A stretch of DNA of 64,000 nt, from contig NZ_PPED02000006.1 in assembly GCF_002899825.2 (NCBI RefSeq), forward strand, positions 1-64,000, written 5' to 3'. The translations under genes were made by a program, and so were the position numbers. Within the stretch, counting starts at the first letter, position 1, and every line of letters begins with the position of its first letter. The DNA is from Chryseobacterium phosphatilyticum (GTDB lineage: Bacteria > Bacteroidota > Bacteroidia > Flavobacteriales > Weeksellaceae). This document shows positions 36,048 to 43,530 of this stretch, piece by piece. A model generated the notes under the pieces. It did not search any database. It saw only the letters and a program-made list of their open reading frames with translations, and had not been told where the DNA came from.

Positions 36048-37610
36048 TTAATTTTCAGATAAAAATTCAGGAATAAAGTATTCCAGATCTGCTCTTTCGT
36101 ACTGGAGCGGATATTCCATATCATTGAGGAAAAGGTTGGGAGTAAAATGTACCCCATTACTTCTCACCCATTTTTCATGGCCTTTTAATAGGTTAAGAGC
36201 TGCTTTTGAACTTTCGAAGTATTTAGAGTATTTCTTATACCATCCGTTTTTGTTTTTACTATACCCCTGCACGTCGTACCAATTACTAAGAGCTTCTAAA
36301 AACTCTGTTTTATCCTCACTATTTATGTATATATTGGTAAGATTAATATGAACGGCTCTATTATCCTGATCATCTCTGCTAAGATCGATATCAAAGAAGA
36401 TATTAATTCTCAGTTCGTCAGCATACCTCTTAACCAACTTGAGGAAGACAGGATAAAATTCTTTACAATGCTTACAAAATGGATTGGTAACAAACGTCAG
36501 ATTTCGATCCGCCCTGTCATTTCCATAGACAAAAGCACCGGAGAAATCAGTATTAACCAACCTTTTCTGCAAAGACAAATTGTTTTTGAAAAACAAATAG
36601 TTTCGTCTGAATTTCAAATTTCGTTTAATGATATTTTCGTTTTTCTGGGCATTCTCATTTTTCATTCTCAAATTCAACAGTAGTATTAATGAGCTGAAAA
36701 ACCCGATTAAAAATAAGGTTGTAGTACCTATACCAATATTTTTACGATCAAAAGAAATGATATTAGAAGCTATTAATTGAATAATTACACAAATTATAAT
36801 GATCATACATACCGGGCAATATTTTTTAACAACAAATACCTGATAAAATAAGGATAAAAATCCTATTGGTATAAAAGCAAATAATCCATATTGATAGACA
36901 CTAAAAAAGAATTCTATATTTTTTGAAAGAGAGAATAAAACAAAACAAGCGAGTTGGCTGGTAAAAAAAAGCAATGAAATTTCAGATAAGTCTATTGTGT
37001 TAAAAATCTTCCATTTTTTTGAATTAAAAACCATATCACAATCTGTATTCAGGTACTCACTTTTGCATACGCCAACCGGAATAAATGTTCCTTTTCCATG
37101 AGTTTTTCTGTAGGCTTCATAGGCAAATATGAACCCAATTAAAGAAGTGACTACAAAGATTAATTTTAAAGTCAAATCAGAAGAGTCATATGCCAAGAGA
37201 AATAGAAATAACACTATAAAAACTCCCCAATTAATATAGGTATAATCAAATTTTGGTTTTGCACCCGGGAATTCTCTATCTTTTTCTACAACAAGTATTA
37301 TATTCTCCCATTTTCCAAAAAAATCATGTGCAGGAGAACCATTGATTGTAAGTTGATTATTTTTATTATTTACAAGAGCCAGTTCTCCTTCTACCAAAGC
37401 CAAAAAATCTTCAGGTAAAATATCTTTTTCATCATTATCTATTCTGTAACTATAATTTTCAATATTAAAGAAGCTTAGTGCATCAGAAAATGCCAAAAGA
37501 CTAGGAAAGTCAGGATGTCCTTCAAGTTGAAGTCCAAATTCATCACGGTCAATATATATCCTATTATAGTCCAGGTAATTGATAACAGCAGTATAACTTT
37601 TGAGTGTCAT
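36048..37610 (-). CDS. C39-like / VKOR / thioredoxin fusion, disulfide-forming membrane protein
   Basis: About 520 residues from ATG 37610; the frame to 37634 would need TTG. Residues ~1-110 resemble the peptidase C39-like N-terminal domain (HPDFPSLLAFSDALSFF) but show no catalytic Cys, so it may only bind a leader. Membrane helices from ~125 to ~320 form a VKOR unit with loop cysteines in GVCKSEYLNTDC and the CPVC redox pair. After a linker, a periplasmic thioredoxin domain has CKHC (NPFCKHCKEFYP). Together this is a self-contained oxidative folding machine. It sits 73 bases after a six-Cys peptide gene and 8 bases before a GLPGLI gene. Confidence 0.85.
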   Translation of the reverse strand: MTLKSYTAVINYLDYNRIYIDRDEFGLQLEGHPDFPSLLAFSDALSFFNIENYSYRIDNDEKDILPEDFLALVEGELALVNNKNNQLTINGSPAHDFFGKWENIILVVEKDREFPGAKPKFDYTYINWGVFIVLFLFLLAYDSSDLTLKLIFVVTSLIGFIFAYEAYRKTHGKGTFIPVGVCKSEYLNTDCDMVFNSKKWKIFNTIDLSEISLLFFTSQLACFVLFSLSKNIEFFFSVYQYGLFAFIPIGFLSLFYQVFVVKKYCPVCMIIIICVIIQLIASNIISFDRKNIGIGTTTLFLIGFFSSLILLLNLRMKNENAQKNENIIKRNLKFRRNYLFFKNNLSLQKRLVNTDFSGAFVYGNDRADRNLTFVTNPFCKHCKEFYPVFLKLVKRYADELRINIFFDIDLSRDDQDNRAVHINLTNIYINSEDKTEFLEALSNWYDVQGYSKNKNGWYKKYSKYFESSKAALNLLKGHEKWVRSNGVHFTPNLFLNDMEYPLQYERADLEYFIPEFLSEN

Positions 37611-37632
37611 AGTAATACATTTTTTACGTTTC

Positions 37633-37661
37633 AAAAAAATAGCAACAGTTTCCTGTTGCCA
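37633..37661 (-). terminator. Hairpin with T-run between peptide 1 and the VKOR fusion gene
   Basis: Minus-strand stem TGGCAACAG / CTGTTGCTA with loop GAAA and a run of seven T. It begins about 22 bases after the peptide stop. It should end most transcripts after the peptide and let a fraction read into the maturation gene. Confidence 0.8.
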
Positions 37662-37682
37662 TTTTTAAAGGATTCTCATTTA

Positions 37683-37871
37683 TTATCCACAACAAAAAGT
37701 ACCATTGCAATACGAATCTCCATTACCATTATGGGTATTTGCACATGCTGCATTCGTACAGGCACATCCCATACTTCCGCCATTATCGGGCTTTATATAG
37801 CCTCCTTTAATCATTCTCTGCTCATCTCTGGACAAGCTTCCTTTCAATTTTTTTAAATCAATTTTTTTCAT
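37683..37871 (-). CDS. Double-glycine leader, six-Cys peptide 1 (bacteriocin-like precursor)
   Basis: 62 residues. Leader of 24 residues (MKKIDLKKLKGSLSRDEQRM then IKGG) is the Bacteroidota double-glycine type with KKL/LSR and an amphipathic helix. The predicted 38-residue core has six Cys (spacing C-A-C-x4-C-x11-C-x4-CC), many Gly, Asn and Thr, enough for three disulfides. First gene of the unit, directly followed by an attenuating terminator, then the disulfide-forming fusion gene. Function (antibacterial, signalling, toxin) is not established. Leader cleavage would need a C39-type peptidase; no active one is in the window. Confidence 0.82.
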   Translation of the reverse strand: MKKIDLKKLKGSLSRDEQRMIKGGYIKPDNGGSMGCACTNAACANTHNGNGDSYCNGTFCCG

Positions 37872-37888
37872 GATGTTTTTTTAAATAA

Positions 37889-38015
37889 TTATTTGCCATT
37901 ATTGACATCACCGAAACTAGACAACAAATGTCACAATAAAGAGAATTAAAATTGCGTATTTTGTGTACAAATAGCTATTTGCAATATGTATTAAAATTGT
38001 ACACGTTAATTTTAA
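37889..38015 (-). promoter_or_regulatory. Conserved upstream region of peptide 1
   Basis: Shares two blocks with the region at 39162-39275. The proximal block (37889-37950) contains a candidate -7 box GACATTTG at 37925-37932. The distal block (37994-38015) is 22 bases identical in both, core TGTACACGTTAATTTT on the plus strand, and looks like an activator or repressor site. No regulator gene is adjacent. Confidence 0.65.
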
Positions 38016-38064
38016 TAAGGGAAAGTTCGGTTTGAATTAAAACTTTATACTTATTTCAGAAGAT

Positions 38065-38892
38065 TTATTTGTATTCCAACAAGTCGATCTCAATAATGTT
38101 ATTATCTTTTTTAATTCTTTCCTTTGCTTGTATATCTACTTCCCTTACAATTTCCAAACCTGTCCGAGAATTCCCAGAAGTATCTTTCTGGTCCGGAATC
38201 CTACCCATCATATATAACCTTCTGGTTTCAGCAGCCGGATCTTTTCTGTATTTTTTAAACAATTCAATAAATTTTTCCTGTGTTAAGTATAGCTCGTCAG
38301 ATCTTGCAGATAACTCAGGATATTGAATATCTTTTTCAATATTTTTGATACCAACTAACTCAAATTTATGGCTATTCGTAGAGTCTTCAATCTTCACGAT
38401 TAAGCCAGGAAGTCCATTAAATTTATAAGGACCATCCTGAATTGGAAGATCAACAGTAAACCATGCTGTCCATTTTCTTCCACCAAAACTACATTTTGCT
38501 TTCTGCGCTGTAAATTTTCCTATCTTTTCTTTGTCAGGAAGAATTTCCCAATTTATTTTTCGATTATCTTCTACTTTTATTTTTCCAATGCCATAATCAA
38601 TCGTTTTAAAAAAAACTTTACTTGCTTTTTTTTCTATTTTATACATTATATCTGCTTTTGGAATATAAAATTTTCCTTTTTTTGCTTCTGCAATTGATAT
38701 AGAATCTTCACTATACTTATATTGACTGTAAAACAATGATTCGTGATTTGTTATATCCAAAAACATCAGATCTCTAAGTATATTTGCTTTATCCGTTGAA
38801 TCCGGAACATATTTATATTCATAAATAAATCTTTTACTCTGAGCGTGTAAAACATGTGTAAAAATGAACATGTATAGTATAATATTTTTCAT
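38065..38892 (-). CDS. GLPGLI family protein 2
   Basis: 275 residues from ATG 38892 (MKNIILYMFIFTHVLHAQ signal peptide); the longer frame to 38925 adds 11 residues before it. GPYKFNGLPGLIVKIED near residue 150 and the preceding WTAWFTVDLPI are the family core. Paralogue of the protein at 35221, but paired with peptide 2 and without a VKOR fusion of its own, so it may share the one downstream. Unknown function; exported. Confidence 0.92.
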   Translation of the reverse strand: MKNIILYMFIFTHVLHAQSKRFIYEYKYVPDSTDKANILRDLMFLDITNHESLFYSQYKYSEDSISIAEAKKGKFYIPKADIMYKIEKKASKVFFKTIDYGIGKIKVEDNRKINWEILPDKEKIGKFTAQKAKCSFGGRKWTAWFTVDLPIQDGPYKFNGLPGLIVKIEDSTNSHKFELVGIKNIEKDIQYPELSARSDELYLTQEKFIELFKKYRKDPAAETRRLYMMGRIPDQKDTSGNSRTGLEIVREVDIQAKERIKKDNNIIEIDLLEYK

Positions 38893-38910
38893 ATTTATGA
38901 CTGTAGAAAT

Positions 38911-38944
38911 AAAAAATACAGCCAATAAAAATTATTAGCTGTAT
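38911..38944 (-). terminator. Hairpin with T-run between peptide 2 and GLPGLI gene 2
   Basis: Minus-strand ATACAGC pairs with GCTGTAT, extended after one mismatch by AATAA / TTATT, and is followed by T6. It lies about 20 bases after the peptide stop, the same position relative to its gene as in unit 1. Confidence 0.75.
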
Positions 38945-38964
38945 AGATTAACATTCATTCAAAA

Positions 38965-39147
38965 TTAAACTGCTACTAAATGTGATCCTGAAGAGCAAGA
39001 AACACTCCCCGATTGTTCTATAGGAACCGTCACTGAACCGCTGCATATTTGAGGGTTTCTATCCGAGCAGCATTTATAAGAACATCCCTCATCACCACCC
39101 TTTACATTTCCAAGTCTTTTTCTCGAAAGTTTTTTTAAATTTTTCAT
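38965..39147 (-). CDS. Double-glycine leader, Cys-rich peptide 2 (bacteriocin-like precursor)
   Basis: 60 residues from ATG 39147; the frame to 39183 adds 12 residues of promoter-region translation, so I reject it. Leader of 18 residues MKNLKKLSRKRLGNVKGG is the common Chryseobacterium bacteriocin-like leader. The 42-residue core begins DEGCSYKCCSDRNPQICSG and has five Cys, ending SSGSHLVAV. An odd Cys number suggests a free thiol or a dimer. First gene of the second unit. Confidence 0.82.
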   Translation of the reverse strand: MKNLKKLSRKRLGNVKGGDEGCSYKCCSDRNPQICSGSVTVPIEQSGSVSCSSGSHLVAV

Positions 39148-39161
39148 AACAATGTTTTTTA

Positions 39162-39275
39162 TTATTTGCACTATTGACACCACCGAAAATAGACGACAAA
39201 TATCACATCAAAGAGAATTAAACATGTACATTTTATGCATCTTATTTATTTGCAAATTGTACACGTTAATTTTAA
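39162..39275 (-). promoter_or_regulatory. Conserved upstream region of peptide 2
   Basis: Same two blocks as at 37889-38015. Candidate -7 box GATATTTG at 39197-39204. Distal identical block at 39254-39275. The distance between the two blocks is about 31 bases here and 43 bases at the other copy, a difference near one helical turn. Confidence 0.65.
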
Positions 39276-39396
39276 CACGCAAAAAGTTAATCTGACTTTA
39301 TATTTTTATTCATTTCATTAATCGTTTACGAAAGAATTATTTATTTTATCAATTGAAATTAAAAACCTATTTTTGGGAAATTTGAAAATTGATTAT

Positions 39397-41052
39397 ATGA
39401 AGACTAAACATCCTAAAGGGCTGCCCTTTCTCTTTTTCACAGAGATGTGGGAGCGTTTCGGGTACTACCTGATTCTTGGAATCTTTGTTTTGTATGTTAT
39501 TGAGCCAACTGGTATGAAAGGAGGGCTTGGACTACCTGACAAAACAGCTGATGACATTTTCGGAACTTATATTGCGCTGACTTACCTCACTCCTTTCATC
39601 GGAGGATTTTTGGCAGACAGAATTTTAGGATATATCAAATCTATTTATCTGGGCGGTTTTTTAATGGCAGCAGGATATATAGGTATGGGAATTTTTAAGG
39701 ATTTGCCATTATTTTACTCTTCTTTGGCGTTAATTATTATAGGAAACGGTTTCTTTAAACCCACTATTTCAACTCTTTTAGGAAACCTCTACTCTGAGGA
39801 GCCTTACAAAGCCAATAAAGATTCCGGATATAATATTTTCTATATGGGGATCAATATCGGAGCATTTATCTGTAACATTATTGCTGCTTTTATGCGTAAT
39901 AAATTCGGATGGGGTGAAGCGTTCATCACTGCCGGAGTAGGGATGCTGATTGGAATGGTAATTTTCACAATCGGAAGGAAGCATTATATTCATGCTGCAC
40001 AGATGAAACCTGTACAGGAAGGAGATACCAAGCTTTCTGAAATTCTGATCAAAGTATTCGTTCCTGCTATCGCTGCCGGGGCAATTGGTTGGTTTATTCC
40101 TAACAATATTTTCGGAAGTGATAGTACAGACGCCTTTATTTTTGCGTGTATTCCTGTTATTTATTTTTATGCTTCTCTTTATTTTAAAGCCAAACCAGAT
40201 GAAAAAGCATCTATTGGCGCATTGCTATCTGTATTTTTGATCAGTATGTTCTTCTGGGCGGTTTTCAAACAAAATGGTACTGCATTAACGAGATGGGCAA
40301 ATTATTATACAGACAGAAGTGTTCCTGCTTCCCTGGAAAAACCATTGGAAGGAATTTATATGGTGGACGGCAAGAGCTATGAAGATAAAGAAACACCTGT
40401 TTATGACAATCAGTTCAGATCTCAAAAGGATGACAACGGAGATACAAAAAAGGAAACAGGTAAAGATGTTTATTTTAAAAATATATCTGCTGAACAACGT
40501 GCTGCCTTAGAAAAAAATCCGGAAAGTAAGGTATACCTGTATAATACTGAACTTTTCCAGTCTATTAATCCGTTCTGGGTAATTGCACTGACTCCAGTGA
40601 TTGTCGGATTCTGGGCACTTTTACGAAGAAAAGGAAAAGAACCTTTAACACCTACAAAAATTGTGTTAGGTTTATTTATTTCAGGTTTATCCTGTCTGGT
40701 AATGGTGTTGGCAGTAATAGCCGGAGACAATGGTGCTGTAAAAGTTTCTCCATTGTGGCTGGTTGCCAGTTATGGAGTAATCACCATTGGGGAACTATGC
40801 CTTTCACCAATGGGGCTTTCTTTTGTTTCCAAACTTTCACCTGCAAGAATTACCGCATTGATGATGGGAGGTTTCTTCCTTGCCAATTCTGTAGGAAACA
40901 AGCTTTCAGGAATTCTGGCAAGTACATGGTATAATTATGAAAGCAAAACGAATTATTTCCTTGTAAATTTCGGTTTGTTAATATTTGCTACGCTATTAGG
41001 TCTTTCTATGTTAAAAAGATTAAATAAAATCATGAAGGAAAAAGGGCATTAA
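39397..41052 (+). CDS. POT family proton-dependent peptide transporter 1
   Basis: About 551 residues from ATG 39397 (MKTKHPKGLPFLFFTEMWERFGYY). Proton-coupled oligopeptide transporter of the major facilitator superfamily, inner membrane. Helix 1 motif is FTEMWERFGYY (ExxER), DUF/PTR2 signature GNGFFKPTISTLLGNLY in helix 4, and ITIGELCLSPMGLSFVSKLSP in helix 10. A hydrophilic insert of ~60 residues (TDRSVPASLEKP... to AALEKN) lies in the central loop, longer than in the other two copies. First of three tandem paralogues. Likely takes up di- or tripeptides. Confidence 0.94.
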   Translation: MKTKHPKGLPFLFFTEMWERFGYYLILGIFVLYVIEPTGMKGGLGLPDKTADDIFGTYIALTYLTPFIGGFLADRILGYIKSIYLGGFLMAAGYIGMGIFKDLPLFYSSLALIIIGNGFFKPTISTLLGNLYSEEPYKANKDSGYNIFYMGINIGAFICNIIAAFMRNKFGWGEAFITAGVGMLIGMVIFTIGRKHYIHAAQMKPVQEGDTKLSEILIKVFVPAIAAGAIGWFIPNNIFGSDSTDAFIFACIPVIYFYASLYFKAKPDEKASIGALLSVFLISMFFWAVFKQNGTALTRWANYYTDRSVPASLEKPLEGIYMVDGKSYEDKETPVYDNQFRSQKDDNGDTKKETGKDVYFKNISAEQRAALEKNPESKVYLYNTELFQSINPFWVIALTPVIVGFWALLRRKGKEPLTPTKIVLGLFISGLSCLVMVLAVIAGDNGAVKVSPLWLVASYGVITIGELCLSPMGLSFVSKLSPARITALMMGGFFLANSVGNKLSGILASTWYNYESKTNYFLVNFGLLIFATLLGLSMLKRLNKIMKEKGH

Positions 41053-41077
41053 TCCTTTATATTGATAACAAATATCG

Positions 41078-41106
41078 AGCTGCGGACTGGTTCCGTGGCT
41101 TTTTTG
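41078..41106 (+). terminator. Terminator after POT transporter 1
   Basis: Stem AGCTGCGG / CCGTGGCT (two wobble pairs) with a seven-base loop and T6. Confidence 0.65.
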
Positions 41107-41127
41107 TTTAAAAATAAAATTAAAAAC

Positions 41128-41157
41128 TTGTCAAAAACCCAAAATAAACTATATTTG
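41128..41157 (+). promoter_or_regulatory. Promoter of POT transporter 2
   Basis: TTG at 41128-41130, 19 bases, then TATATTTG at 41150-41157. This matches the Bacteroidota consensus TTG-N19-TAnnTTTG exactly. The ATG at 41186 follows after 28 bases. Confidence 0.8.
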
Positions 41158-41185
41158 TCAGTCTTAACAAAAATTAACAATAGAA

Positions 41186-42940
41186 ATGGATAATATTGAA
41201 GCATTAAGTCCGAAACCGGATGAATTTGTGGAGAATAAGAATTCCAGACATCCAAAGGGATTATGGGTTCTTTTCGGAACGGAAATGTGGGAGCGTTTCA
41301 ACTTTTATGGAATGAGAGCGCTTTTGACGCTTTTTATGGTAAATTCCTTATTAATAAAAGAAGCTGATGCTGCAATCATCTATGGTGGATTTTTAGCTTT
41401 ATGTTATCTGACCCCGCTTTTGGGAGGTTTTATTGCTGATAAATATATCGGAAACAGATTTGCAATTATTGTAGGGGGATCCCTTATGGCAATTGGACAG
41501 TTTTTATTATTCATCAGTGCCTCTACGTTCTCTGCGGATCTTGGAAGTGCTAAGCTTATTATGTGGTTGGCTTTATTTGTTATCATTTTTGGTAATGGAT
41601 TCTTCAAACCAAACATTTCCTCAATGGTGGGAAGCCTTTATCCAAAACAGGAAAAGTCTAAACTGGACTCTGCATTTACCATTTTCTATATGGGGATCAA
41701 CATCGGAGCATTCCTTGGGCAGTTTATCTGTCCTTATGTAGGTGATGTAAAAGATGCAACAACGGGCGTAAGAGATATTTTCGCCTTCAAGTGGGGCTTC
41801 TTAGCGGCTTCTATTGCAATGGTAATCGGAACTATAACATTCTTTATTCTTAAAAATAAATATGTAGTAACCCCTGAAGGAAGACCTATCGGAGGATTAC
41901 CTAAAAATAATACCAGTGCGGATTTTGAAGAGGGAGAATCCCAGACAGCAAAATTCTCAGGAATATCTTTAGGAGTTACCGGAGCTATATTTATTATTTT
42001 ATTCTTCGCTTTCCGATATTTATTGGTAGGAGAAATTGGATTTAAGGCTGTAGAAATGGGGCAACTGATCAAAGGAATTATTTATCCTTTTATTTATGCA
42101 GCGGGTATTGCCCTAGCCTTCCTTATTATGAGTTCTGCTGAGAACAAAATTGAAAGACAAAGAATCTGGGTAATTTATATTGTTTCATTCTTTATTATCT
42201 TTTTCTGGGCCGCTTTCGAACAGGCAGGTTCTTCATTAACATTTATTGCAGATAACCAAACCGATAGAAATATTTTCGGATGGAATATGCCTCCTTCAAT
42301 GGTTCAGATCTTTAACGGAATTTTCGTAGTTCTGCTGGCAGTTCCTTTCAGTTTATGTTGGGATAAGCTAAGAGCAAAAGGAAAAGAGCCTGTATCTCCT
42401 TTCAAACAGGCAATGGGACTTGCATTAATAGCTTTAAGTTATTTTATTATAGCACATAATGTAAAAGATTTAGGAAACTCAGGTCTATTGGCTATAAAAT
42501 GGTTAATGCTTTTATACTTTATCCAAACGTGTGGGGAACTTTGTTTATCTCCAATCGGATTATCACTGGTAGGTAAATTAGCTCCAAAAAGATTCGCTTC
42601 ATTATTATATGGTGTTTTCTTCATTTCCAATGCCGCAGGATATGCTTTGGCAGGTTCATTAGGAGCTTTGATCCCTGCAACAGGTGATAAATTTACTAAA
42701 GCACAGGAGTTAGGAGTGAATCTTCAGGATGTTTTGGATAAAAAAGTAACCTTAACAGCAGATCAGATAGCAGCTTTCGACAAAGCTCAATTGCCATTAC
42801 ATAACCCTACTTTTGCCGGGTTTGAAATTCATAATCTATTTGATTTCTTCATGGTATTCGTTGTACTTTGTGGTATTGCTTCTGTAATCTTAGGTTTACT
42901 TTCACCTGTTTTAAAGAAAATGATGCACGGTGTCAACTAA
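41186..42940 (+). CDS. POT family proton-dependent peptide transporter 2
   Basis: 584 residues, inner membrane. Motifs: LFGTEMWERFNFYGMRALLTLFMV (helix 1), GGFLADKY-like GGFIADKYIGNR (helix 2-3 loop), GNGFFKPNISSMVGSLYP (helix 4) and CGELCLSPIGLSLVGKLAP (helix 10). Standard 14-helix bacterial POT layout. Strong consensus promoter, own terminator downstream. Paralogue of the genes at 39397 and 43531. Confidence 0.95.
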   Translation: MDNIEALSPKPDEFVENKNSRHPKGLWVLFGTEMWERFNFYGMRALLTLFMVNSLLIKEADAAIIYGGFLALCYLTPLLGGFIADKYIGNRFAIIVGGSLMAIGQFLLFISASTFSADLGSAKLIMWLALFVIIFGNGFFKPNISSMVGSLYPKQEKSKLDSAFTIFYMGINIGAFLGQFICPYVGDVKDATTGVRDIFAFKWGFLAASIAMVIGTITFFILKNKYVVTPEGRPIGGLPKNNTSADFEEGESQTAKFSGISLGVTGAIFIILFFAFRYLLVGEIGFKAVEMGQLIKGIIYPFIYAAGIALAFLIMSSAENKIERQRIWVIYIVSFFIIFFWAAFEQAGSSLTFIADNQTDRNIFGWNMPPSMVQIFNGIFVVLLAVPFSLCWDKLRAKGKEPVSPFKQAMGLALIALSYFIIAHNVKDLGNSGLLAIKWLMLLYFIQTCGELCLSPIGLSLVGKLAPKRFASLLYGVFFISNAAGYALAGSLGALIPATGDKFTKAQELGVNLQDVLDKKVTLTADQIAAFDKAQLPLHNPTFAGFEIHNLFDFFMVFVVLCGIASVILGLLSPVLKKMMHGVN

Positions 42941-42958
42941 TAGCATTAACAAAATATG

Positions 42959-42990
42959 AAAAAACCTCTGCTAAGTCAGAGGTTTTTTTT
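42959..42990 (+). terminator. Terminator after POT transporter 2
   Basis: Stem AAAACCTCTG / CAGAGGTTTT with a six-base loop and eight T. Confidence 0.9.
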
Positions 42991-42998
42991 ACTTTCGT

Positions 42999-43506
42999 AT
43001 GATGGAAATTTCCGAAGATTTTTTATTCCAATCCGTAAAGGAAATTATTAAGCAGTCGTGCGAAAAAGTTTTTCGGATAGCGAATTCTACCCTACTGCTT
43101 ACCTACTGGAAAATTATTGGACAGTTTATTGTTGAAGATGAACAACAAGGCAAAGAACGTGCTGAATACGGAGAATATATGTTAAAGAATCTTTCTCAAA
43201 AACTTACCTTAGAATTTGGAAAAGAGTTTGATGAAAGTAATCTAAGGAATATGCGTTCTTTTTCAATATGTGATGCAGTGCGTCACGAATTAAGCTGGAC
43301 TCATTATAGATTATTAATAAGGCACCGGAATTCTCTTATACTCTGAAAAAAACAAGACTATTGTAAAATACTCAGCACTCAATGATAAAAATAATTTATT
43401 CACCGGCAAATACCTGCTGTACCTCCCGAAAGAAGAAGAACTAAAACAAATTACTGATCAGGACAGAATTCGTTTTGAACTGGATCAGGAAAATAAAAAC
43501 CCTTAA
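42999..43506 (+). pseudogene. Remnant of DUF1016 / YhcG-type PDDEXK nuclease gene with internal deletion
   Basis: The first ~106 codons (MMEISEDFLFQSVKEIIKQS to RHELSWTHYRLLIR) match the DUF1016 N-terminal domain, complete with LRNMRSF and RHELSWTHY. The frame then runs to a stop at 43344. From about 43324 another frame continues to a stop at 43506 and reads GILLYSEKNKTIVKYS...YLLYLPKEEEL, the known C-terminal end of the same family. About 200 residues of the middle, including the nuclease domain, are missing and the junction is out of frame. So this is a degraded gene, not a functional nuclease. It sits between two POT transporter genes. Confidence 0.88.
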
Positions 43507-43530
43507 TTAAAAACTTAATCATACAGTGCT

